This document shows, in pieces, positions 13,056 through 24,600 of a stretch of 64,000 bases of DNA (positions are counted from its first letter, which is position 1; the number at the start of each line of letters is the position of its first letter). The notes below the pieces were generated by a model. The model was not told the origin of the DNA, made no database searches, and worked only from the letters and a program-made list of their open reading frames with translations. The position numbers and the translations under genes were made by a program. The stretch comes from Lantana camara. Its lineage: Eukaryota > Streptophyta > Magnoliopsida > Lamiales > Verbenaceae. The stretch is from the NCBI GenBank assembly GCA_037501455.1, contig CM074858.1:98676001-98740000 (forward strand), written 5' to 3'.

Positions 13056-14079
13056 AGCCTGTAGGAGATGCCCTTGGAGGGAATGAGGAGAATGACGAGC
13101 TCTATGTTTCCTAAAATACCCCCAGGTGGAGGATCCCATGCTCATTGCCTCCGATGAGGAAGAGTGGCAATGAGCCCAAGGGAAGGGGGACTCAAAGTGG
13201 CCTATCTTTGAATATAGACTTCAATGCCTTCGTGCTCCATCTCTTGTGTTGCTGAATGCCTCCTGGGTCATTCTTATTTTGGAAAAGGGGACTCAAAGTG
13301 GCCTATCTGTGATACAACAATTTTGGATTGTCTTTGTTGTCAACTGACACAAAGCTGATCTCTCATTCAAGAGTGGTACTACTCCTCCCAGAGCTTGAAT
13401 CGAGCCACTTCAGAGCGATGGAATATGGATCTCTTTTTGCCTCCAATACCTGTTTTAGATTTATAAAATCTGTACAAGTGTAGGGTCTCATTTTTTTTAC
13501 TAGAGTTGTATTTTTGAGCCATTTGTGATCGATCCCAAAAGCTTTGTAACTCGTTTAGTAATGAATGGAAGCTTCTTTTGTCAATATGTATTTTGACTTA
13601 TTTTTGCTCATTTTAGGAGCTTTTACTTCCTTTGTTTTGGTTTTGTTCAAAATTATAATTTGCGAAGCATGGGCTTGAAAAGTAACACTGCATACTTACT
13701 TTCTAATCTGAAAACTTATAAAATTGTTAGAAGTATGGGCTCTAAGATTTAGCATCGCATGCTTAAATTTCATTGATGGTAAGCGCTCGATTTCTTTTAG
13801 CTTTGGTTTGATTAGAATATCTTTAAATAAGGATTTATAGAGGGACAACACTCCCTTCCCACCCCCACCCCCACCCCCCCTGAATATTGTGTTCTGGACA
13901 AAACTTATGGGTTAGGATTCTCACAAGGGTTTGTACTTGTTTATATTTAGAATTTTTAGAAAGCTCTTCTATTAGATTCCAATCCTTTATCTATGAAAAG
14001 GATTTCTTTACATCTGATGCCCTTCGAGAGGTTCATACATTTCTTCATCCTATTCTGAAAGGACTTTAAAACGTAGAAT
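13056..14079 (+). other. Tail of the antisense exon 3 relic and untranslated interval of the reversed Tat element
   Basis: The first 150 bases continue the Glu/Asp-rich exon 3 relic beyond the solo LTR (repeated Glu-Glu-Asn-Asp type codons). From about 13260 to 14079 I see no coding potential. The stretch occupies the place where the young Tat copy has tandem repeats between pol and the antisense gene. A near-duplicate phrase (GGGGACTCAAAGTGGCCTAT) occurs at about 13188 and 13288, perhaps a trace of those repeats. A C-rich run lies at 13860-13880. Confidence 0.45.
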
Positions 14080-17000
14080 TTCTTAAGATTGCAGGCGTTC
14101 TAAGGTAAAGGGAGACATTCATTTTGCAAGCTTTCTAACACGTAAGTGTTGTCTACTCGAATTTGGGTTCTCTTAAAGGTCCTTCCTAATTAGGGTTAAG
14201 CTTTCCCACATGGTTGGAGACTTCTACTTCTCTTTAAGACCAAATCACCCAATTGGAAAGCACTTTTCCTAACTCTTTTATTGTATTCTTGAGTGATAGA
14301 AGCTTTGTACTTATGGATCTAGGCCCATGTATTGTCTCGTTTCTCACTGAGAAGATCCAACTGAAATGTTTGTTTCTCTTGATTGCTCTGAGGCTCGAAG
14401 TAGGACATGTGAGCTAAATCTTGAATGAGTTCCGATGGTATCATTGTCTCTGATGCATAAATTAAAGAGTAGGGAGATTCACCCGTTGCAATTCGAGAGG
14501 TCGTTTGGTAAGCCCACAAAGCCCCTGGCAACTCTCCTGCCCATTCTCCTTTCTTACTTTCAAGCATAGTCTTCCAGTGTTGTAAAATTATCCTGTTGGT
14601 TACTTTTGCTTGGCCGTTAGCTTGGGGATACCCCACAAAGGTAACGTGTTGTTCAACCCCCAGGTCAGTGCATGATTCTCTGGTATCGACGGCTATGACT
14701 TAGGATCCATTGTCAGATACTATTACTTGAGGAATCCCATAACGGCATATGATGTTCTTCCAAATAAAGTCCCTAACTACTTTGAAAGTGATTTTTGCAA
14801 CCGCTTCTGATTTAGCCCACTTTGTGAAGTAGTCGACCGTGATAATGGAAAATTTTCTCTATCTATTGGTGATAGGAAGTGGCCCCACGATATCAATACC
14901 CCATTAATCAAATAGCCAAGACACATCTATGGGTGTCATGTTGGTTGCAAGTAATTGAGGGATATTGCTGTGGAACTGGCACTTGGTACATTTTCTGGAG
15001 AAATCGATGGCGTCTTTCAGCAAAGTGGGCCAATAGAATTCCCATGACTTTCATGGCTAATAAGTGTCCTTCAAAGTGGTTTTTGCAACTTCCACTATAA
15101 ATGTGTTGTAGAACTTCCTTAGCTTGGGAAGGCCTCAAGCATCTCATGGGGGGTCCTTGGAATAACTGTTTGAAGAGGCGGCCTTCACTATCGAGAGCAA
15201 ATCGTGGAGCTTTGTTTCTGATTTTCCTAGCTACCACTTTGTTCGTTGGGGTTGTTCCATCCTAGAGGAATCTCACAAAATTATTGAGCCAAGATAGCTC
15301 GACAGGATCATTGGTATTCACTTCTTTTGCTGAAATCTTGACTTTTATAAGGGGTTCCTCAATTTTCAAGAAATTAATGGGTCTATCCCCTCATCCACCC
15401 AAGGTGGTAGTAAATATAGAGAGCGCATCAGCTTGTTCATTTTTCGCTCGGGAAACATGGTTTAACGTGAAACTCTTAAACTTAGCTATCACTTCTTGCG
15501 CTTACTTTAAGTATTGCATAATGGTGGTTTCTCAAGTCTCATAATAAGACCCTTCTATCTAGCTTGCAACCAATTAAGAATCCACAATGGAGGTCAGTAG
15601 AAACATGCCATTTTGAGGGGCTATGTTCATCTCTTAAATGAGGGCTTCATACTCTGTCCTGTTGTTGGTGACCTAGAAATCTAGCTTCATCACGTAATCT
15701 AATTCAATCCCATCAGGGTCTCTTAGAGTTATCCTTGCACCTTCCTATTGGGAGGTCTATGAACTATCTGTATGTACGACCACATGTCTTGGATTTCTCC
15801 ATGGGTGGAATTAAACAACTCCACTAATAAATCTACGATCACTTGGGCCTAGATAACTGTCCTTGGCTCGAACACAATCTCAAATTGACCCAATTTAATT
15901 GCCATTTAATCAGGCGCCCCGAGGCATCCGGTTTTGTAAAAAATTTCTTTAGGGGCTAATCCATGAGCACTGTTATTGAGTGGGCTTGAAAATAGGGTCT
16001 CAACTTTCAATTACCAAATATCTTTTTTAGCTCCTTGGAGGGTTTTGTTGAGGTAATAGATAGACAAATGCTTCATGTCCCTGATAGTCACCAACAGTGC
16101 GCTCAATGCGTCGATCAAAATCGAGAGGTAGAGATAAAGTCTTTCTCTTGCGATCAGTTTGGCGAATAAGAGAGCACTTAAAAGATAAGCCTTCATATCC
16201 TTTAGGGCTTTGTCGTATTCGTCTATCCATACAAAGTTCTTTGCATCTCAAAGGATCTTGAAGAAGGGTAAGTTCCTATCGGCAAATCAAGAGATGAGTC
16301 CCCACCAGCGCTTGGACTTCTCGAAGATTCTTTGGGGAGGGAATGTCCGTGATAGCCTTAATCTTTTCTGGGTTCGTCTCTATCCCTAGTTGGCTAACCA
16401 TGTATCCCAATAACTTGCCTCCTCGGACGCTGAACGTGCAATTCGACGGGTTGAGTTTCATTTCGTAGGATCTCAGGATGCTAAAAGTCCTTTTGAGATC
16501 TTTTAAGTGAGAGTGTTGTTTCCCACTTTTGATTATCATATTGTCCACACGTACCTCCATGGACTTTCTAATTTCCATTTTGAACATCTTGTTAATGAGC
16601 CTTTGGTATGTAGCTCCCGCGTTCTTCAAGCCAAATGGCATGACAAGAAAGCAATAAATCCCCATGTGCACAATGAAGGATGTCTTCGGTCGATCTTCAG
16701 GGACCATAAAAATTTGATAGTAGCCTTAGAAGGTATCCATCATACTCATCAACTCGTATCCAGCTGTAGGATCAACGAGTTAATCGATTTTGGGCAACGA
16801 ATATGGATCCTTTGGGCTTGCCCTGTTCGGATCGATAAAGTCGTTACACATCCTCCACTTGTTGGCACTCTTAGAAACTAGGGCAACGTTGCAAAGCCAC
16901 TCAGGGTAAAGGATTTCTTTGATGTTTGAAAGCGGGATTGATATTTACCTATGTGCGATGATGCTTGGATCAATGTCTGTAAGGTTTGATGCTTTCCATG

Positions 17001-17090
17001 CAAATATATCCTTATTTTCCCATAGAAAATTTATCATAAGGATTTGCGAGGGGCCATCGAGCCCAGATTCCAGTTCGATAGTTAAGAATT
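14080..17090 (-). pseudogene. Decayed Tat-lineage pol (RT, RNase H, integrase) of the reversed element
   Basis: Minus-strand translation shows the pol order from right to left. Reverse transcriptase (about 16276-16800) has MPFGLKNAGATYQRL and an altered catalytic box, where YVDD has become RVDN. Next come the connection and first RNase H (about 16030-16260), a second RNase H relic (about 15550-15850), the integrase zinc-binding start (14908-15237), the integrase core end with GYPQANGQAKVTNR (14595-14636), and the C-terminal integrase tail down to about 14087. Each block aligns with the young copy at 48123-51249. Stops and frameshifts occur every 100-300 bases, and the catalytic Asp loss shows it is inactive. 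Confidence 0.85.
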
Positions 17091-20000
17091 CCTCAGTAGG
17101 TTCGACACGTGTCTCCGGCCTGGGAGCCTTGAGAGCAAACTTTTTCCCTATGAGATTCTCAGTTTTTTCTGCTCAGGAATCATCCTAGGAGCTGGTATTA
17201 TCTTAGGCAGACATTTCGATGGGTCCCAAGGGGCCCACCTTTTATATTTTGAGCAATGACGCTCCAGGTTTGCTCGAACTTTATTTTTCTTCCTTTTCTT
17301 ATTCAGTTTTGCCCTCTTCCTGAGAGGGCCATCCTCATCAAGGTGGGGAAAGTCCATAGTCGTCTTGGTGGAGCCTTGTTGGAAAACTCCTTCTACCTTG
17401 GGTTTTCTTAAGGATAGCACATAACATTCCCATGCTTCCTTAACATTGCACAACACGTCCCCAACTCCCTCGGGGTAGGGAATTAATTTTGCTTTTGATG
17501 ATAGGTGATCGCTTTGGAGTCGACCATCGCTATTCGCCCTATTATTATCTTATAGAGGATATAGCAACCATAACATAAGTCGGCATTAGGGTTTTCCTTT
17601 GAGGAGCCCGATCCAAGGAAGTGGTCGACTTCACTTATCCTCATGGTACAATCTCAGACCCTCCAAAACCTATAAGAGCGGTTTTAAGAGGTTCAAGGGA
17701 CATATTTGCAGTATTCATTTTGATAAGAGTTGCACAGGGGAGAACATCCACTAAATTGCCATTCTCTATAAGGACTTTCTTTACAACGTGGTCGTAAACA
17801 TCAAGGATAACCACCATGGGGTAATCAGAGATTTCACCGACCCCATGGGGTGTTACAATATGATCTAGATCCTTATCACTAAACCCTATAAATTCGTTAG
17901 CCTTACGGCTTAGAGCCTCTCCTTTCTTGATGGCATAAACTTGTTTCTATGCTATGGGCTTTTGATCATAGCTGTAAATGAATAGATGCCTTGACGCACA
18001 TGAATTTTCTCCACAAGCCCTTCGAAAATCATGCGAATTACTGCGAAAGGAGCATTTTTTATCAAGGGAGCCTTCTGCTTGCCCAACTCTTCTTTCCTAG
18101 ATGCTGGGGGCCTCGCTCGCATTCTTGACATCGCTTATCATAATAGTCAAGGATCCTAACAAATTCCATGAGGTGTTCTCCAGCTATAAGGCGTTTTATC
18201 TCATTCTCCACTTGAAGGCATTGATCAGTATCACGAATTTTTTGTTTGTGAAAGGTGTAGTACTTTTTTTAGTGTTGTTGAGCCTCGGTTTGTCTTAGTT
18301 TGTGGGGTTTCTTAAACAACTTCTTGTCTGCCAAAGACTAGACCTCTGAGATGGGTTTATTAAGGGAAATGCGTTCTCCATCACCTTTTCAAATCGGGAA
18401 AGAGCCCTTTCTGTGATCTTGACTATTGGATTCACGATACCTATCGCTTTTGGAATGGCTCTAATGTTTTGGGGCCTCAGCCCTATATATCTCTTCGAGC
18501 TCAAAGAATGGCTAGACTATCATTCGGATATCAACAAGTGATCTAGGCCTTCTCTCCATAATGGCCTCAACAAACTTCTTGCTGATAGATTACTTATGGT
18601 TTAGAGCTTTGAATAGGATATGGACCAAGAAGCCAATCGAGGGATGCTCCACTTGCAGTACTTCCCTATTAAATCAGCTGACTAAATTCCTTAGGGATTT
18701 CCCCTCGTCCTCTGTGAGGCTGTACAGGGCAGTAGCTGCAGTGACTGGGGTTTTCAATGAATTAAAGTGATTGGTGAGTGCCTTCGTGCGATCATTGTAT
18801 CCTTTAATGGATCAAGGGGGCAACTTTTTGTATCAATATTGGGGATCCCAGTCATATAAGTGACAAAAACTTTGGTCCAATAATGGCTCGAATGCTCATA
18901 AAGGTGCATCAAATACTGGAAATGATCCAACTATTCCTCGGGATCTGTGGTTCCATCGTAGCGATTTATAAGAGTTGGAATATTCCCGTAGCCATCTTGA
19001 GCCATCAGCACCTCATTCACGAGGGGTGAATGCCTCTGCAGTGTGTGGTAATATCCTACAACATCATGATCTTCGTAGTCGAAGGAGGGAAGAGGAAGAT
19101 CAATCGCGCTGTCAGTGGGCCTTTCTGGCATAAGGTGTGTTATCCGTTTCTTGGGGGGTTTGAGATCTAACTCGAGAGAGCTATCACACCAACTCCTGGA
19201 TGCTTTCCACACTACAACAAAAATCACTTTATATGACATATATACTGTGACACTTTTTAATAGTGTGTTAATAAGTCATTAATTGTGACACAATATTATT
19301 TGCGTCACTACAAAAAAAAATGATTTAAGGCCTCCTTGCCAACTGATTCTGAACAACAGCGAGCACATTGGGATTCTCCACATCCTCCTTGCTTACCTTT
19401 TCAAGGCCTGCGAATGGACTTCCTCGTGAGAGGTCCTCGCGAAGGCAGCGGCTTTTCCCTTACCTTCTTTCTTAGGAGGCGCTTGGCCATCCTTAGCGGG
19501 GGCGTCATTTTTTAGTGTCGACGGAGGTGGTTGAGCTTGCAGAGCGGCGCCATCAAGGGATGGGCTTGTCATTCCATCATTTGAGGGTAGTACTGAGGGG
19601 TTAAAACCGTCGGGCTAAAAGCTGCTACGTAGTTCCTCCAAGCATTTTGTGATGCTTAGATCTCACATTGAGCATACACCGCTTGGAGTTAGAGAGAAGG
19701 GTCATTTCAGGCATTTCTACCTCTGCTGTCTCCCGAGGGACAGTAGTAGGAAGTTGCATGCTCCCCACATGGTAAAAGGGGACAGATGGTAGATTTCCTT
19801 GCAAAATAAGAAAAGGATTTGTGCTCGCTATATACCCCTTGGAAAAGGGAGTTACACCTTGCTGACCACCGGCAATGGCAACAGAAGGAACAATTATGGT
19901 TTGAGGGAATGACGATTCGGATCCGCCAGGGGCTTTAAGGACAAGAGGATCTTGGGGAACGTCCTGACCTTAACCCTTTTGATCTGGGGATTTATATTGT

Positions 20001-20135
20001 CCCCGGTTTCTTTCAGATCGATAGGCGGATCTTGACGGTTTCCTTAGCGCCCTGCATTGGCGTTCTCAGTGTTCTTTGCGGCGTTATCAGCTTCTTTGCC
20101 TTGCAGGTTAGATCTGGTGGAAACAACCATATTGG
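17091..20135 (-). pseudogene. Decayed Tat-lineage gag-protease of the reversed element
   Basis: On the minus strand, a start matching the young copy's first residues (MVV..TRS) lies near 20133. A segment near 19330-19390 matches the Leu-Ala-Val-Val-Gln-Asn-Gln-Leu block. The segment at 18931-19180 matches PLVNEVLMAQ..IPT-INRYDGTTDP, followed by Lys-rich fragments near 17148-17456. The protease site near 17740-17765, Asp-Ser-Gly-Ser in the relatives, reads Glu-Asn-Gly-Asn here, so the catalytic Asp is gone. A CACTA-type end lies inside it at 19210. The reading frame is broken many times. Confidence 0.8.
19210..19318 (+). mobile_element. CACTA-type transposon end fragment(s)
   Basis: Two copies of a CACTACAA(C/A)AAAA start lie 96 bp apart in the same orientation (19210 and 19306). 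The stretch between them contains short GTGACAC-type inverted words, as in subterminal regions of CACTA elements. Gag homology is present on both sides, so this is foreign to the retroelement. No opposite TTGTAGTG end or 3-bp target duplication is visible, so it may be a truncated remnant or a small deletion derivative. Confidence 0.35.
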
Positions 20136-20189
20136 AGCTTCTGTTTGTTAAACTTCCAGCAGTAAAAAATGAGTCAAGAATGGTTATGT

Positions 20190-20207
20190 TTCCCACAGAC
20201 GGCGCCA
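20190..20207 (-). promoter_or_regulatory. Primer-binding site of the reversed Tat element
   Basis: On the minus strand this reads TGGCGCCGTCTGTGGGAA, identical to the primer-binding site of the young Tat copy at 44968-44985. It lies three bases from a CATCA LTR end. It fixes the orientation and the 5' end of the reversed element. Confidence 0.8.
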
Positions 20208-20210
20208 AAA

Positions 20211-20480
20211 TGATGGCGTGTGATCTGTCTAATAGGATGCGGGATGTTGACGTGGCCGTATCATATTTAGCCACATCACCACCAAGACAAACTGTTCCTG
20301 AAGAAACCCTCATCACGATCCCTACTCCAGGATGTCAACCACCTACATAGCCTATAATATCTCAACCCGCGAGTTGTGTAAGTACTCAAGTTAGTGGGAA
20401 TGGTGTTCCATTGCTTGACAAGAGTCGGAGAAAGTATATTACAAGACAAAACTTGAATGTGGTTGTGCAAAGTCTATCTG
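20211..20480 (-). repeat. 3' part of the 5' LTR of the reversed Tat element
   Basis: The block starts TGATGG next to the primer-binding site, matching the ..CCATCA end of Tat LTRs here. It is GC-richer than the AT-rich DNA beyond about 20480. I could not find its far end, so the right border is approximate, and the upstream half of the LTR may be lost or unrecognisable. Confidence 0.5.
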
Positions 20481-22138
20481 TGAAGAAAAAAAAAATTAAA
20501 GAGGTCTAATAAGTAGCTCTTTTAAAATGGTGTACGTAGCATGGTTTTATGCTGTCTTTTTTGGCTTATAAAACTCTCTGTTTTTGGATTATACAATATA
20601 TTTATAGTTTATGTTGAAACTGTTCTTGAATTATGCAACATATGGCTTATTTGTATGCTAAAACTGAACTTGAATTTTGTGATGTTGCTGCTAAAATTAT
20701 GTAATTGTGTATGTTGAAACCGGACTTGAATTGTACAACATATTGGTTGTTATTGGTGTGTTTTGATGATGCTAGCTTATGTTGTTTTTGTTTTGCTCAG
20801 GTAATATTTAGAGGGAAATTTAAGGTTTTGTTCGAAATGGAAGTTATTAACATGTGCAAAATCTTTTAATATATTATTCTGATGACCACGTGGTCACTTT
20901 CGTTGGTTTTTTAACGTCTATTAATATTTGGGACCACATTTGTTGAGAATTTTATAATTTAAAACTAAATTAAATTTTACAAAAAACAGGAAACTAAATT
21001 AGCGAGGGGTTAATAATGTGGAACTAAATTAACCATTTAACCATAAATAATAATATATAATTCGGAAACCACAACACAACAAAAGACAATTATAATTGAC
21101 ATGCTCCCTGTAGATACAATACTCATCACATAATCAAATATGTTCCTGCATCCTAGTTGCCAAGTTGATTGCGTACGCAAATTAATTCATTAAAAATTCT
21201 GGCAGGTAAAATATAATATTATAAGCTGAAATCCAAAAAATATCAGACTTCACAATATTTTAACATAAACTCCAAACCCCTCCTATGAACTTAGTTACTC
21301 ATGAAACTATGATCTAACATTAAAATAAATCAAATCAGCACGATATTCAAAATAAAGAACTTCTTAAATTGTTCAACTTCAACCCGTCAGATGTCATATA
21401 CTCATATTTTCCTACAAGAAAACCAAATCCCAACAAATAAGACAAAAATAGCCGGAAAAAAGGAACAATTCAGTCAAGAAGAGTTGTTAAAAAAGGTGAC
21501 GTGCATGTCTTTTACTTCTGAATTTTATTATAATGTATTGACTCGTATGTATATATATAATAATATATATCTTTTAGAATTACACAATAAAATTAGATAC
21601 AAGTTGTGTTCCGTTTTAATTCATTATTATCTGGGTAGGTATCAGTCAAAATGTCAATTGGACAAAATTAACCGGAAACTCTCTCTTTAGTTAGGACCAT
21701 TTACCAATAATTTCATGTTAGTTGGTCTCGTTTGTTGATATTGAGGCACAAGGCAATATGCTGATAATGATATATTTTTTCCAATTTTGAATTTTCATTT
21801 TTAGGCACAAAGCATAAATTGGGTTTGAATGTGTTTTATACTAATTATGCAAAGACAGTAACATGAAGATCACATTAATTTTTATTTTTTTACTTCTATA
21901 TTTACCACGCTTCAAGAGTTCATCATAATGTCGAATATAAAGTTTTTAGAAATTAATGTTCGTGCACAAGAGGTTCTATACGTGCATTTTCTTATCAATT
22001 TTAATTTTAGTTGAGTTATTCACTCCTTGATGGTAAGAACCTCGAGTTTTCAAACTATTCTTAATCGATAATATTAACAAATAAATTGATTTTAAATAGT
22101 AGGTAAATAATAATGAATTAAAATCACTAATCGTTTTT
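20481..22138. other. AT-rich non-coding interval
   Basis: No gene is supported. Between about 20605 and 20750 a loose tandem repeat of roughly 50-65 bp recurs (words such as TGTTGAAAC and CTTGAATT..GCAACATA). The rest has no pattern I can name. The short open frames here lack family features and look fortuitous. Confidence 0.5.
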
Positions 22139-22968
22139 AGGAAAAATTCATCTGACTACCCTACATTTAGGTCTTGTTACAATGCAATCCATAATTATCG
22201 AGAAATTATAAAATAGTCCCTAACTTTTATGTTCTGTTTTTGGTTCCTCACTTTCATTAGAGTTTCACTAGGTTTGACCTTTAACTTTCTAAAATACTCT
22301 TTTTTTTTTTTAATTTGTTATTTTATCAAAGTACCTCAGGAACTTCTTATTGAATTCATAATATGTAGGAACCGTTTTCTTGGAATATGTATACATTAGA
22401 GATGATTTTATAATTTTTTTTATTATTTTTATATAGCATCCACAAAACTGTGGACAATAGTAGCTAACACATATAGTGCATGCTAGGTCACATAGTGAGG
22501 ATAAAATGACATAATTTCATAATTTTATATTTTTAAAATGATCATATGCCAAATCAAAAAATTAAAATTCACTTTCATATTTTTAAATTCGAGAATTAAG
22601 AATTATTAAGTCATCTTAAAGCGAAAATACGTACTAATTCGCCAATGTGGAGAACTAAGTATAAATGCGTTGAGTATAATAGAAGGATTATGTGATATAG
22701 GGTGCACGTTTAATTGTTCTTCTCAAAATTATAAAATCAATTTTAATGTATACATATTCCAACAAAACGATCCGTACATATTATGAATTCAATAACGCAG
22801 TCCCTGATGGTATTTTGGGAATAAGAGAAAAAACTAACGAAATTCTAACGAAAGTAAGGACCACAAACGGAATATAACTGTAGGAAATATATTATAATTT
22901 TCGAATAATCATGAATTACATTGTAATTAGACTTAAATATAAGGTAGTCAGATGTAAATTTCCTTTAT
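22139..22968. mobile_element. Inverted-repeat (foldback or MITE-like) element, about 0.83 kb
   Basis: The first roughly 290 bases and the reverse complement of the last roughly 250 match closely. Both contain ATCTGACTACC near the end, ACAATG.AATCCAT, TTGAATTCATAATATGTA and GGAATATGTATACATTA. The long inverted arms flank about 290 bp of AT-rich spacer, the form of a non-autonomous DNA transposon with long terminal repeats, possibly Mutator-type. I found no convincing target duplication, so the class is open. Confidence 0.65.
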
Positions 22969-23195
22969 TTACCTGTAACTTTTGAGTAGATCTTAGCTTA
23001 TTAAAGATCTTATATAATTATGTATCAAAAAATATATAAAAGATCAAGCAACAAAAGTATATATTGAAACTCAATATTACCTCTTTCCAAAAAAAAAAAA
23101 AAAAAAAAAAAAGAAAAAGAAAAAGAAAGAAACTCAATATTACGGAAAGACAATACATTAATACATGAGTCATGACCTTGATACCTAAAAAGGCA

Positions 23196-23204
23196 TAACT
23201 TATG
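23196..23204. repeat. Left target-site duplication of the MULE
   Basis: TAACTTATG here matches TAACTTATT at 41119-41127 in eight of nine bases. Nine bases is the duplication length made by Mutator-superfamily transposases. Confidence 0.8.
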
Positions 23205-23480
23205 GAGGAATTTGCAAGAATAATATTATTTTTAATAATATTTAATAAAGTAATATAGCTTTTTGGGGGTTTAAAATTTTAATATAAGTCGCGGATGAGA
23301 TTCGCGACTCCTATTATTTTAATAATATTTATGTCGGAGTCGCGGCTCTCATCCACGACTCCAATTTTTTACGTTATTTTAATAGGAGTCGTGGATCTCA
23401 TCCGCGACTCCATAATTTTTTTTATTATTTTAATAGGAGTCGCGCATGCCATCCGCGACTCTATTAAAATATTATTTTTT
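23205..23480 (+). repeat. Left terminal inverted repeat of the MULE
   Basis: It matches the reverse complement of about 40843-41118. It contains four regularly spaced dyads of the form GAGTCGCGGAT..ATCCGCGACTC at about 23288, 23335, 23384 and 23435, spaced roughly 50 bp apart, separated by AT-rich linkers. Such repeated dyads near the ends are plausible transposase-binding sites; that role is inferred. Confidence 0.85.
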
Positions 23481-23489
23481 TAAAAAAAA

Positions 23490-24600
23490 ATTAAGTGGTG
23501 GTCCAGATCTAGATCTGGACCAAACATCCCGTCTTCAACCTTTTGCTCTACGTGAAGAGAAAACCACGCCCGCTGCTTGGAGAGTGGACTGCTGCGTGAG
23601 GCCGGCCCTTGGAGCTCAAGAAGACGCCGCCGACGCCGCCGCTGCTGGCACTGGAAGAGCCACCGCTGCTGCCCCTGCCTCCGTGGTTAACCCGTCGCCG
23701 CCGCCGGACACGCCATTTCGCCGGTGAAGGTAAGTTGCCATTTAAATTTGTTTTTATATATTATTGTTTTATATTTAATTTAATTCGTTATTAAATTTTT
23801 TTAAAAACGTGGTTAATAACTTATGTGATAGTTTGTTTGTTAAATTTTTTAGTTAATTAATGGTTTTATTCATGTTATTTTATAGTTTTCGAAAGGCTTT
23901 GTTTATGATGTAGATTATAAATAATCAATTTCGTTAATTAAGATTAGGTAGCCATAGATGGTCGGTAGTTCGATATAGTTGGAGAATTTTTTTAGAATTT
24001 TTTTTTTATAATCCCGACAAGAAGGAATCGTGGATGACATTTGCGACTGCTTATGTTAATTATTTATGATATAATTAAAAAATGTGTTAATTGTCGTTTT
24101 TAGTTAGGTATGTTCGTTGATAAGTTGGTTATTTGTTATTAAATATGATGCTCAATTAGCTATGCTTTACCTAATTAATTGATGTTTCTATTCTATACTC
24201 TACCTAACTAATTAGGTAATTGAAATATTAATAATTTAGAACATGTTCGTGATCCTTATATAATTTTGTGTAGTATAGATAATTAACGGTAAGACTAATA
24301 AAAATACCTAATTAACAACATTGTTGATATAAATAATTAAAAAGATAAAAATAAGTTGTGTATTTAAATACTTTGTCAAGCACATTTAATTTGTGGGTTA
24401 ATTTTATTGAAGTTGTTGTTAATTATTGTCTGTTGATAAATAACACTGTAATTAATTATATTTTTAGTTATCTATAGTACGTCTGGTATTTTTGTTAATT
24501 ACCGTGTTAGTTGTATTCATTAATTACTTCTTTAATTTTACTTAATTATTTAGTTAATTATTGTAGTATATTAAATGGGTTTAATTATTTGTTTTCGTAG
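23490..24600 (+). promoter_or_regulatory. Leader exon and 5' intron of the MULE mobile-domain gene
   Basis: A GC-rich patch (about 23500-23729, with GCCGCC runs) ends in GAAG/GTAAGT, a strong donor. An AT-rich stretch of 871 bp follows and ends TTTTCGTAG immediately before the ATG at 24601. This looks like a non-coding leader exon joined by splicing directly to the start codon. The patch begins with a 22-bp perfect palindrome centred near 23510 (GGTCCAGATCT and its complement). The intron contains a fifth, diverged copy of the end dyad (about 24023-24048). The GC content differs sharply from the surroundings, so the patch may be captured host sequence. Confidence 0.5.

Noticed and set aside
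21391..21690. A 99-residue open frame in AT-rich DNA
   Set aside because: Low-complexity Tyr/Asn/Ile-rich product, no family motif and no promoter context; likely fortuitous.
23100..23125. Poly(A) tail of a LINE or SINE insertion
   Set aside because: The A-rich run near 23090-23130 has a short repeated flank (GAAACTCAATATTAC) on both sides, but no LINE or SINE body is visible; replication slippage is as likely.
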